In this document: positions 1-7,224 of the stretch, piece after piece
Numbering within the stretch: position 1 is the stretch's first letter
How the letters are laid out: every line of letters begins with the position of its first letter
Notes under the pieces: model-generated
What the model saw: only the letters and a program-made list of their open reading frames with translations
What the model was told of the DNA's origin: nothing
The model's database searches: none
Origin: an uncultured Chitinophagaceae bacterium
GTDB lineage: Bacteria; Bacteroidota; Bacteroidia; Chitinophagales; Chitinophagaceae
Direction: 5' to 3'
Length of the DNA: 7,303 bases
Assembly: GCA_937996595.1 (NCBI GenBank)
Contig: CALKVC010000217.1
Span: 1-7,303, forward strand
Translations under genes and position numbers: made by a program

Positions 1-640
1 CGGCAGATTGGGGAAAAGCATTCAGGTCGGCACCTGAATTACCCCTGCCGCGAGACCCGAATAAACCCACAAAAGCGGTCTGGTGGCGCCTTTTGCCATT
101 GATGAGTACCAGTGTCTGGTCGGGACCAAGGCCCCTTAATGTACCCAGGTCAAGGTGGTCGGCACCGTCGGCGCCGGTTTGCTTGTTATAATTGAAAGAG
201 GGTGCCGCCATATTCAGCACGGAGGTGAGGTCCATCTTGGCTGTTGGCAATCCAACCTGTCCCACCCTGATAACGTCAACGGGTACGGCCGTTTCAGTTT
301 TGGCACGGCCGGCAGAACGGCTGCCAATCACAACGATATCACCAAGGTCAACTGAACTGGCTTCCAGTTTTACTGAAATGGAAGTTGTGCCAGTAAGCTT
401 AACCGTTATAGATTTGTAGCCTATACTGGTGATATCCAGTACATCGTTTATTTTGGCTTGAATGTTTATGGTGCCGTCACTACCTGCAGATGCACCTTTG
501 CTGGTACCCCTGATGGTGGCGGAAGCATCGGTAACCGGGGCGCCCGTTTTTGAATCAGTAACTTTAATGCTGTATGACTGTTGGGCATGCAGCAGGTAAC
601 TGCTTAATAACAGGCATAGCAATACTGTTAATTTTCTCAT
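1..640 (-). CDS. TonB-dependent outer-membrane receptor, N-terminal part (cut by window edge)
   Basis: Outer-membrane receptor expected to import a bound ligand using TonB-ExbBD energy. Only the first 213 codons are present; the barrel lies beyond the left edge. Residues 1-20 form a signal peptide (MRKLTVLLCLLLSSYLLHAQ). Residues about 21-95 are a carboxypeptidase-D-regulatory-like beta-sandwich (TGAPVTDASATIRGTSKG, then DVLDITSIGYKS), the extension typical of Bacteroidota receptors. DIVVIGSRS at 101-109 lies where a TonB-box-like segment is expected. The plug domain starts near 115 and includes LRGLGPDQTLVLINGKRRH at 168-186 and DLNAFPQSA at 205-213. The plug wording resembles general iron-complex-type receptors more than SusC/RagA proteins, whose usual DVVVVGYGTQ segment is absent, so a polysaccharide-uptake role should not be assumed. 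The ATG at 638-640 is chosen because the signal peptide begins there; no Shine-Dalgarno precedes it. The substrate cannot be read from this fragment. Confidence 0.93.
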   Translation of the reverse strand, partial: MRKLTVLLCLLLSSYLLHAQQSYSIKVTDSKTGAPVTDASATIRGTSKGASAGSDGTINIQAKINDVLDITSIGYKSITVKLTGTTSISVKLEASSVDLGDIVVIGSRSAGRAKTETAVPVDVIRVGQVGLPTAKMDLTSVLNMAAPSFNYNKQTGADGADHLDLGTLRGLGPDQTLVLINGKRRHQTAFVGLFGSRGRGNSGADLNAFPQSA

Positions 641-708
641 AAAGCAATTGTTTGGTTAGTAAATAAAAAGCAATACATGAAAATAATAAAATAATTACAT
701 ATAAAGCG

Positions 709-740
709 CAAAAGTATGTTGGTTTATGAACTGTTAACAG
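709..740 (-). promoter_or_regulatory. Bacteroidota-type promoter for the TonB-dependent receptor gene
   Basis: On the minus strand TACTTTTG (716 down to 709) matches the Bacteroidota -7 consensus TAnnTTTG exactly. A CTG at 740-738, one mismatch from the -33 TTG element, sits 21 nt upstream, within the usual spacing. Transcription would start near 700-704, giving a leader of about 60 nt before the ATG. A perfect 10-bp palindrome, CTGTTAACAG (731-740), overlaps the -33 side and could be an operator. The -7 match is seen directly; promoter activity is inferred. Confidence 0.55.
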
Positions 741-787
741 GCCTGGCTGGTTGATTCTGCAATCACCAAAAATGGCTTTGGCCGGTC

Positions 788-2062
788 TCATGCTTCCGGG
801 AGTTGGTCTTCGGTGCCTTCCAGTAACTCCATATTGATGGAATCCTGGCCTGCAATGCCTTCTATTGAACCGGATATGTGTAATGAGTTTTGTATGATGA
901 GATCTATCTGTTTTTCTTTCTTTTTGAAGTTCTTTTCAAAATCTTCCCGTTCTTTCTGCAACAGGCTTCTCAGTTGCCCGAACCCGGTACGGATGGCATT
1001 CCAGTTTCCTACAAATTCATGGCTGGTGAGATAATCATATAAGGCAACCATTTTATCACCTTTGTTTTCCTGGTTCCTTTTTGTGTCGCTTATTTTGAGG
1101 ATGGCATTCCTGAGCACATTTGCCAGGCTTTTTACTTCAGTAAACTGGCATATATAAATGCCGTTCTTTTCACCAAAATGCGGAAGGTCTTTGGGCATGG
1201 CACGGGTTACCAGAATGGCTATATCTGCGCCCTGGCTTAGCATATCGGTTTTCAGTTTATCAATCCATTCAGCAGAAAAATGTTCGGTGCGTTTGCTTTC
1301 ATAGATGATCTTTCCGCATTCCTGGCCTATATTGTTCCGTACGGTCTGGATACAATCAGCGCCGCGTACGCCTTTGCCAACTTCACTGATGATGTCGAAA
1401 GGAAAAGCCGACCTCAGTAATTCTTCCAGTGCCTGTTCCTGCACTTCACCCTGTAATTGCATAGAACCCTGGTCTGCCTTGCGCCTCATTTCTTCCGCCA
1501 GTTTTTTCTGGTCGTCCAGTTGTTTTTCAAGTTCTTTCAGTTTCAGGTTATATTCATTGTCTTTCAGGGTATTCTTTTCTATTTCCTGTTTTCTTATCTG
1601 TTCAGTAATAAGTTGCCTTTCCTGCTGCAGTTTTTTCTGTACTTCCAGGTCCAGTTCGGCTTCTTTTGTTTGCAGGTCCTGCATTTTCTTCAGGAAGTCG
1701 AGTTCTTTTTTCCTTGCTTCTTTCAATTTTTCTTCTGTTTCGTCTTTATTTTCCCGGAGTACCCTGAGCTGGTTTTCAAAATCTGCCGAAATGTTTTTGC
1801 GTAACTGTTCCTGTAATTCGGATTCCATCTTTATTTTTTCCTGGTGCAGTTTTTGGGTGAAAATCTCATTCTCCCTTTTCTTTTTTTCTTCAAACTGCGA
1901 TTGTTCGGCCTCCAGTTTCTTTTTGTCTTCTTCCACTTTGCTTAAAGATTGTTGTAGCCTGTCCTGGAATTGCTTTTGTAATTTTTGTTCAATGTCTGCC
2001 GCAATCACATTTTCCACATCAAATACATTTCCGCAATTGGGGCATTTTATTTCGTTTGGCAT
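788..2062 (-). CDS. DUF2130 (COG4487) family protein: coiled coil plus PD-(D/E)XK-like domain
   Basis: Recognised as the uncharacterised DUF2130/COG4487 family; 424 residues, about the family's usual length. The protein opens MPNEIKCPNCGNVFD, with one CxxC pair (C7, C10) that could bind metal if shared between two chains. Residues about 22-205 are rich in K, E and Q without prolines, a long predicted coiled coil. The globular part (about 206-345) has LEELL (212-216), GADC (234-237, D236) and YESKRT (254-259, E255 and K257). This E...D...ExK spacing resembles a PD-(D/E)XK nuclease core. A second charged helical stretch follows at about 362-390. The layout recalls RmuC (coiled coil then nuclease-like domain), suggesting a DNA-related role, but this is inference. 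No signal peptide is seen, so it is probably cytosolic. An upstream in-frame ATG at 2146 would add 28 residues before the conserved MPNEIKCPNC start. The ATG at 2062 is preferred because it begins at that motif and has AGG 5 nt upstream. It is divergent from the large secreted gene and 147 bp upstream of the receptor gene on the same strand. Confidence 0.88.
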   Translation of the reverse strand: MPNEIKCPNCGNVFDVENVIAADIEQKLQKQFQDRLQQSLSKVEEDKKKLEAEQSQFEEKKKRENEIFTQKLHQEKIKMESELQEQLRKNISADFENQLRVLRENKDETEEKLKEARKKELDFLKKMQDLQTKEAELDLEVQKKLQQERQLITEQIRKQEIEKNTLKDNEYNLKLKELEKQLDDQKKLAEEMRRKADQGSMQLQGEVQEQALEELLRSAFPFDIISEVGKGVRGADCIQTVRNNIGQECGKIIYESKRTEHFSAEWIDKLKTDMLSQGADIAILVTRAMPKDLPHFGEKNGIYICQFTEVKSLANVLRNAILKISDTKRNQENKGDKMVALYDYLTSHEFVGNWNAIRTGFGQLRSLLQKEREDFEKNFKKKEKQIDLIIQNSLHISGSIEGIAGQDSINMELLEGTEDQLPEA

Positions 2063-2100
2063 GTTACCTGATTTTTGAAATAGTTGAAACCATGTTTGTT

Positions 2101-2121
2101 TAATAAAAGCCGGGTTTATTA
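2101..2121. repeat. AT-rich inverted repeat with GC-rich centre in the divergent intergenic region
   Basis: TAATAAA (2101-2107) and TTTATTA (2115-2121) are perfect 7-bp inverse complements around the spacer AGCCGGG. The dyad lies 39 bp upstream of the preferred DUF2130 start and 85 bp upstream of the large secreted gene, so it could be a shared operator or a hairpin in the DUF2130 leader. No convincing TAnnTTTG promoter box was found on either strand of 2063-2205. AT-rich dyads also arise by chance. Confidence 0.3.
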
Positions 2122-2205
2122 TCTTAATATTCCCATTTTTTTTCAATTCCAGTCAAATTATCATAACTTGATTGGCTAATTTAATTGCCCTGTACAATAA
2201 ACCGG

Positions 2206-5200
2206 ATGATGAAAATAATGAAATTGCGCTTAATTGTTTTTCAAATATTAGTACTTGTATTTACTTCGGCAAAACTGATGTCGCAACATATTTTTACAGA
2301 GAGTTTTGAAGGTGCTTTCCCACCAGCTGGCTGGACGATCATAAATGGCGGCACAGGTGGGATTTGGCAGGAAAATTCGAATGCAGCCTATACATTTAGC
2401 GGGTTGAAATCGATGCAATGCCCATCGGTAGGTAATATTACCCGAAATGCATGGGCTATCAGCCAAGGTCACCCATTGGAAGCAGGTGAATATTACAGGG
2501 TTTCGTACTGGTACAGGGAAGCTGCGCCAGCGCGCATAGAAAAAATGAAAGTTACATTGGGAAATGCGGCAACCATTGCGGCCCAGACAACGATATTACA
2601 TGATTACACTGATATACAAAACCTAAATAACGTAGAAGGGGCAGATATATTTTCAGTTCCTGCCAGTGGTAATTATTATATAGGCTTTCATTGTTATTCA
2701 ACAGCCAACACTGCTGCCATCCTGTTAATTGACAGCATTGTGCTTCAAAAGATTGGACCGGTAAATTGCAGCGGCATGCCATTGCCCGCTTCAGTTATCG
2801 GCCCATCATCGGCCTGTTCAGGTGTTAATTTCACACTTAATTTAACCGGCTCATATGTTTCAAACGGCCTCACTTTGCAATGGCAATCTTCTCCGGCTGC
2901 AGCTAACAGCTTCACAGATATCAGCGGTGCTAATAGTCAATCATTGTCTGTCTCACAAATTTCCGCAAATGACTACAGGTGTAAAATTACCTGTTCTAAC
3001 GGAGGGTTATCAGTATTCTCAAGTGTTTTGCCTGTTTCTATGAATACGTTATGCTATTGTACACCACCATCAGCCGGCTGTGGTTTGGGTTATATCAGTA
3101 ATGTAAATATTGGCTCAATCAACAATAACTCTGTTTGCAGCGGAGGCTATGTAAATTATTCGGGTTATGTACCTGCAACAGATCTTGTGATTGGTTCTAC
3201 AGTACCCATAACGGTAACGCCTGGAGGAATAGCTATAAGCCAGAGTGCGGCTGTATGGATTGACTATAACAGAAACGGGCTTTTTGAAACAACTGAGTTT
3301 AAGAGCCTTGGTGGGGGTACCGCACCCATAGCCAGTACAGTCAGCATTCCTGTGAATGCACAACTTGGGTTAACAACCATGCGTGTTAAGTCCAAAGGCG
3401 GAAGTGCCATTACAGGCACAGCTTCGTGTATTGGCTACAGTGATGGCGAAACAGAAGATTACCCGGTAAATATAGCGCCATTTCCGCTTTGCAGCGGAAC
3501 ACCATCCGGTGGAACAGCTAATAGTACGGTAACAGCTATTTGTCCGGACATACATTTTGTAGTAAAAGTTACAGGGGCATCATCTGGAAACAGTGGTTTT
3601 ACTTTTCAATGGCAACAATCAGCTGATGGGGCTTCATGGGTAAACATCGCTGGTGCAATGGCAGATTCATTGGTTATTTCCCAAACAATTGCCCGATATT
3701 ACCGCAGGCAAATAATTTGTTCTGGCAGCGGATTGTCTGCCTATTCATCATCTGTGCTGATAGGCATAAATCCATATACAGCATGCTATTGTATTCCGGC
3801 ACCGGCAGATTGTGGTGGTTTTAGATATGCGGGCATTGAGAATGTTACTTTTAGTAACATCAATAATTCATCCGGTTGTGCGGTTAATGGCTATACAGAT
3901 TATACCGGTACGGTTGCAGCTGCCAATATCCAGGCAGGAACTTATGCTAACATCATTGTGAATTTTCTCTCGCAGAATACCATCAATGCAAAAGGGGTAA
4001 CAGTAGGTATTGATTTTAACCATAACGGGATATTTGAAACCAGTGAATCCGGTTTTGCAGCTTCCATAACACAGGCAATTCTGCGTATCAGAATTCCTTT
4101 TAATGCAATAACCGGTATTACAAGGATGCGTGTGAAAGCTTCTTTTTATTCAGATTCCAGCCCCGGTTTCTGTGGGTCAGATCCTTATGGTGAAACAGAA
4201 GATTACCTGGTAAATATTTCAGCGCCATCAACACCGGGTCCCAATTTTTCATTTTATGTAAATCCCCTGGCAACGGGTAACGGCAATGGTTTGTCCTGGA
4301 CAAACGCATTTACCAGTTTGATGACTGCGTTGGATATTGTACTGCCCGGAGATACTGTCCGGGTGGCCAAAGGAACGTATTCGGTAAGTGGATATCCTTA
4401 TTATTTTAATATTAAAGATTCTGTAATACTCTGGGGAGGTTACCCAAACAGCGGTAATCCTGTTGATGCCCTCAGAAATTGGGGGATCAATCAAACCATT
4501 TTAAGCGGCAGCGGCGTTCAGGTAATTGTTCGGGGTGCCAGCGGGTTTACATTAGATGGGTTTATTTTGCAGGATATATACAGCTATCCGAATGAAGGTG
4601 GTGCCATCAGAATTTACAATGGGATACTGCCCAAAATAAAGCACTGTGTATTCAGGAATAATCATTGTTTTTCTGCAGGTACAGGTTCAGCCTTGCGAAT
4701 TACTAATAGTTCACCGGTGATATCCGATTGTTATTTTGTTAATAACCAGGATGACGGCGGGTCAACTGTTTTAAATGAATCAGGCAGTACAGTAATATTC
4801 AGCAATTGTGTATTCTATAAAAATGTTTCGGAAAAAAGTATTATTGAGAATAACCTGAGTTCTGCCAGCCTCATCAATTGCAGCCTGGTAAGTAACAGAA
4901 CCGAAATGGATCCAACAATTCTGGGGCAAGACAATTCAACATTTACCATATCAAATTCGATTTTCTTTAATAATGAGAAATATGTCACCGGCGGATATGG
5001 TGGTTACAGCATTGACTCTTCCGATATAAAACTGGTGAATTCAACCGCAGCTGTTTCCAGCACTATTACCCAGGTGTATGATTACGGGAATGTACAGCTC
5101 TTATCAAAAAATCCGAAATTCAAAGACAGTGCAAGCATTACAGGGCCAGATAATTTTTATTTTACTTCCGATGACGGCCTGCAACTGAATAATCCCTGCT

Positions 5201-7173
5201 CACCGGCAATCAATATCGGTTCCAATGCTGCAGTGTCTGGAATTACTGCAGATATATTGGGTAACACCAGGCTTGTCTCAGCTGTTGTTGATATCGGTGC
5301 TTATGAGGTTCAATCGGCATTGCTTCCTGTTCCAAAAACATTGTATGTAAATAATACGGCAACGGGTAATGGCAGCGGCAGCAGTTGGGCCAATGCGATG
5401 ACTGAACTGCAGGCTGCCATGCAATCCTGTTCAGATACCATCCGTGTGGCTGCCGGTACTTATTATCCTTCCTCCAATGACGAAACAAAATCTATATGGC
5501 TGGAAAATAAAAGAGTTATCCTGGGTGGTTATCCTAATACGGGCAACCCTACAGATGCACAAAGAAATCCGGCGAATTATTTAACCATTTTAAGCGGGGA
5601 GCTTCCAGGCGGTAACGGAGCCAGGTCTGATATCCTATTGCGGGGCAGAACCGTTGACAGTACTTCCATCACAGACGGCCTTATCATAAAGAAAGCGGAA
5701 GGTAATAATACCAATGCCATGGGAGCCATTTACCTGGTTAAGAATGCGAATCCTGTATTCAGGAATTGTATCATTAGCGACAATAAATCAAATGGGCAAG
5801 GTGCCGGATTATTTATCATTAATTCCGGCAATCCCAAATTTGTGAACAGTATTTTTGAAAGGAATGAACTTACCAATATTGGTGAAGGTGGGGCGGTAGC
5901 CAATATCAATTCAAAACCTGAGTTTCTGAATTGTATATTCAGAAATAACAGCAATTATATTGCTGGTGTTACACCCAGCAGCGGTGGTGCTGTTTATAAT
6001 TTGGGTTCAAACGGGGTTTTTGACGGATGTACGTTCTTAAAAAATGTGGCTAATAACTGGGGTGGAGCCATGGATAATGTGAATAGCAGCCCGGTCATCA
6101 TCAATTGCCGGTTTTTAGGTAACCAGATTGCATTTGGCGGTAATGCAAATGACATAAATAATTACCTGTCCAGTCCGCAAGTGTTTAATACAATCTTTTC
6201 TGATAGTTCGGGTTGCAATTATGGTGGTTCCATTGTTAATCAAAATCAAAGCAATCCGGTTTTTTCTGATTGTGAATTCAGAAACGGCAATGCTTCTATT
6301 GCGGGTGGAGTCTGTTACAATAATTTTTCCGCTCCTTTGTTTCTGCGTTGCATCTTCATGGGCAATAAAGCAGGTGACGGAGGTGTTTGTTACAATGATA
6401 ATGCCAGTAATGCAAAAATTGTCAATTGCATTTCCAGTGGTAGTGCTGCTACAGGGCAGGGAAGTTTCATGTTTAACAGCAACAGTAACCCGGTATTGGT
6501 TAATTCCACCATTGTAAATGCCACATTACCTTCGGTAGGCAATAGTTTCCGGGGAGGTGTTATTGTAAATACAGGTACAAGCCAGGCTGCCGTCAGCAAC
6601 AGTATATTATGGGGAAATACGGTTGTTAGTGGTCAGAATGTACCCAATGGAGATATACTCGATTTGTCTGGCATACCTACACAAATGAACCATTCCATAA
6701 GCCAGGTATTTGGCACAAGCGGTGTAAATGGGAACCTGGTGGGAACAGACCCATTATTGATTAATCAGATGAATCCTGCCGGTGCAGATAATGTTTTTAA
6801 TACCAGTGATGACGGGCTCATACCAGCAAGCTGTTCTCCTGCCTTAAATGCAGGATTAAATACATCCATATCTGGGTATGCCACTGATATCAGTAACAAT
6901 CCGAGAATATATAATGGTTTGGTGGATGTAGGAGCCTATGAAATGCAGGCATTACCTGGTTTGGTTACCAATACATGGACCGGGGCAGTTGGCAATAACT
7001 GGGAGAATCCCCTTAATTGGAGCCTGGGTGTTATACCAAATCCATGTACAAAAGTGATCATTAATTCGGGAACAATCGTGTTGAATTCTAATGCTACCAT
7101 ATATAGCATGTCAGTTAATCCCGGTGTAAATATTACAGTTGGAACAGGGTTCAGCCTGGTTATTTTGCATTGA
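2206..7173 (+). CDS. Giant secreted multidomain protein: choice-of-anchor J, two Ig-GEVED pairs, two beta-helices
   Basis: A predicted surface or extracellular protein of 1655 residues, probably adhesive or glycan-binding; no catalytic motif was recognised. Residues 1-27 are a signal peptide (hydrophobic core LIVFQILVLVF, likely cleavage after MSQ). Residues 28-184 form a choice-of-anchor J/cleaved-adhesin jelly roll (ESFEGAFPPAGW at 32-43). Two tandem units follow, each an Ig-like domain plus a GEVED domain (185-424 and 427-672), with DYNRNGLF (353-360) and DFNHNGIF (603-610), both ending GETEDY. Then come two right-handed beta-helix units (682-1036 and 1045-1581), each opening with YVN...ATGNG and closing with VD(I/V)GAYE. 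A 70-residue ending (1586-1655) contains WTGAVGNNWENPLNWSLG. No usual type IX sorting domain is visible, although this kind of protein is usually a type IX cargo. Start choice: ATG at 2206 or 2209 or 2218 all give a good signal peptide; a TTG at 2185 only adds a non-signal-like stretch. The gene ends with TGA TAA in tandem. The ligand is unknown. Confidence 0.9.
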   Translation: MMKIMKLRLIVFQILVLVFTSAKLMSQHIFTESFEGAFPPAGWTIINGGTGGIWQENSNAAYTFSGLKSMQCPSVGNITRNAWAISQGHPLEAGEYYRVSYWYREAAPARIEKMKVTLGNAATIAAQTTILHDYTDIQNLNNVEGADIFSVPASGNYYIGFHCYSTANTAAILLIDSIVLQKIGPVNCSGMPLPASVIGPSSACSGVNFTLNLTGSYVSNGLTLQWQSSPAAANSFTDISGANSQSLSVSQISANDYRCKITCSNGGLSVFSSVLPVSMNTLCYCTPPSAGCGLGYISNVNIGSINNNSVCSGGYVNYSGYVPATDLVIGSTVPITVTPGGIAISQSAAVWIDYNRNGLFETTEFKSLGGGTAPIASTVSIPVNAQLGLTTMRVKSKGGSAITGTASCIGYSDGETEDYPVNIAPFPLCSGTPSGGTANSTVTAICPDIHFVVKVTGASSGNSGFTFQWQQSADGASWVNIAGAMADSLVISQTIARYYRRQIICSGSGLSAYSSSVLIGINPYTACYCIPAPADCGGFRYAGIENVTFSNINNSSGCAVNGYTDYTGTVAAANIQAGTYANIIVNFLSQNTINAKGVTVGIDFNHNGIFETSESGFAASITQAILRIRIPFNAITGITRMRVKASFYSDSSPGFCGSDPYGETEDYLVNISAPSTPGPNFSFYVNPLATGNGNGLSWTNAFTSLMTALDIVLPGDTVRVAKGTYSVSGYPYYFNIKDSVILWGGYPNSGNPVDALRNWGINQTILSGSGVQVIVRGASGFTLDGFILQDIYSYPNEGGAIRIYNGILPKIKHCVFRNNHCFSAGTGSALRITNSSPVISDCYFVNNQDDGGSTVLNESGSTVIFSNCVFYKNVSEKSIIENNLSSASLINCSLVSNRTEMDPTILGQDNSTFTISNSIFFNNEKYVTGGYGGYSIDSSDIKLVNSTAAVSSTITQVYDYGNVQLLSKNPKFKDSASITGPDNFYFTSDDGLQLNNPCSPAINIGSNAAVSGITADILGNTRLVSAVVDIGAYEVQSALLPVPKTLYVNNTATGNGSGSSWANAMTELQAAMQSCSDTIRVAAGTYYPSSNDETKSIWLENKRVILGGYPNTGNPTDAQRNPANYLTILSGELPGGNGARSDILLRGRTVDSTSITDGLIIKKAEGNNTNAMGAIYLVKNANPVFRNCIISDNKSNGQGAGLFIINSGNPKFVNSIFERNELTNIGEGGAVANINSKPEFLNCIFRNNSNYIAGVTPSSGGAVYNLGSNGVFDGCTFLKNVANNWGGAMDNVNSSPVIINCRFLGNQIAFGGNANDINNYLSSPQVFNTIFSDSSGCNYGGSIVNQNQSNPVFSDCEFRNGNASIAGGVCYNNFSAPLFLRCIFMGNKAGDGGVCYNDNASNAKIVNCISSGSAATGQGSFMFNSNSNPVLVNSTIVNATLPSVGNSFRGGVIVNTGTSQAAVSNSILWGNTVVSGQNVPNGDILDLSGIPTQMNHSISQVFGTSGVNGNLVGTDPLLINQMNPAGADNVFNTSDDGLIPASCSPALNAGLNTSISGYATDISNNPRIYNGLVDVGAYEMQALPGLVTNTWTGAVGNNWENPLNWSLGVIPNPCTKVIINSGTIVLNSNATIYSMSVNPGVNITVGTGFSLVILH
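2758..4221 (+). repeat. Tandem Ig-like + GEVED unit, two copies within the large secreted protein
   Basis: Copy 1 spans 2758-3477 and copy 2 spans 3484-4221, about 240 residues each. Shared landmarks in order are CSG near the start, QWQ(S/Q)S in the Ig-like sheet, a CYC triplet at the domain junction (residues 283-285 and 527-529), D(Y/F)N(R/H)NG(L/I)FET, TRMRVK or TTMRVK, then GETEDY(P/L)VNI. The DxNxNG loops resemble calcium-binding turns. The conserved cysteines suggest disulfides outside the cytoplasm. Copies are clearly diverged at both DNA and protein level, so the duplication is old. Confidence 0.8.
4597..4974 (+). repeat. Shorter array of about 5 beta-helix coils in the first helix unit
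   Basis: Residues about 798-923 carry the same coil pattern in a looser form: GGAIRIYN...CVFRNN, SALRITNSSP...CYFVNN, STVLNESG...CVFYKN, then two coils ending SLVSN and SIFFNN. Fewer GGA tetrapeptides remain than in the second helix. Confidence 0.55.
5752..6618 (+). repeat. Array of about 11 Pmp-like beta-helix coils (GGA...FxxN)
   Basis: Residues about 1183-1471 repeat a 20-30-residue pattern GGAxxNxxSxPxFxNCxFxxN. Examples are GGAV at 1228 with FRNN at 1245, GGAV at 1260 with FLKN at 1277, GGAM at 1286 with FLGN at 1303, and GGVC at 1367 with FMGN at 1384. Each period is expected to be one coil of a right-handed parallel beta-helix. The paired GGA(I/L/V) and FxxN tetrapeptides are the hallmark of chlamydial polymorphic membrane proteins. 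The DNA is too diverged to appear as a simple tandem repeat. Confidence 0.7.
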
Positions 7174-7194
7174 TAATTTGCAAGCCAACCCCCA

Positions 7195-7224
7195 TGCATT
7201 TTAATGCAGTAATTTCTCTTTTTT
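7195..7224 (+). terminator. Weak terminator-like hairpin after the large secreted gene
   Basis: TGCATT (7195-7200) and AATGCA (7203-7208) are inverse complements, with a T-rich stretch ending in six Ts at 7219-7224. The stem is short, AT-rich and separated from the T run by about 10 nt, so intrinsic termination is only possible. The remaining bases to 7303 show no gene that can be supported. Confidence 0.25.

Larger units (their letters stand above)
4249..6948 (+). repeat. Duplicated beta-helix unit, two copies of unequal length
   Basis: Copy 1 is 4249-5313 and copy 2 is 5338-6948. Both open with YVN(P/N)xATGNGxGxSWxNA, continue with DT(V/I)RVAxGTY, GGYPN(S/T)GNPxDAxRN and TILSG, and close with TSDDGL, CSPA(I/L)N and VD(I/V)GAYE. 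A 15-bp exact match, AACCATTTTAAGCGG, survives at 4494-4508 and 5583-5597. The second copy is longer mostly because its coil region is expanded, about 289 residues against about 126. Confidence 0.8.

Noticed and set aside
155..419. Two overlapping plus-strand frames within the receptor gene
   Set aside because: Antisense to the well-supported signal-peptide, regulatory-like and plug coding sequence; no domain recognised.
766..781. Hairpin CCAAA/TTTGG just after the DUF2130 stop, as a terminator
   Set aside because: Stem of only 5 bp and no U run downstream on the minus strand.
564..791. 75-codon minus-strand frame overlapping the DUF2130 stop (ATGA) with a hydrophobic segment
   Set aside because: Its 3' third is a frame-shifted reading of the receptor's signal-peptide region and its middle is the AT-rich promoter gap, which readily gives hydrophobic codons. 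It would run through the receptor promoter and start.
1305..2078. 257-codon plus-strand frame rich in Ser, Phe and Cys
   Set aside because: It is the antisense of the Lys/Glu/Gln-rich coiled coil of the DUF2130 gene; the skewed composition comes from that and no domain is visible.
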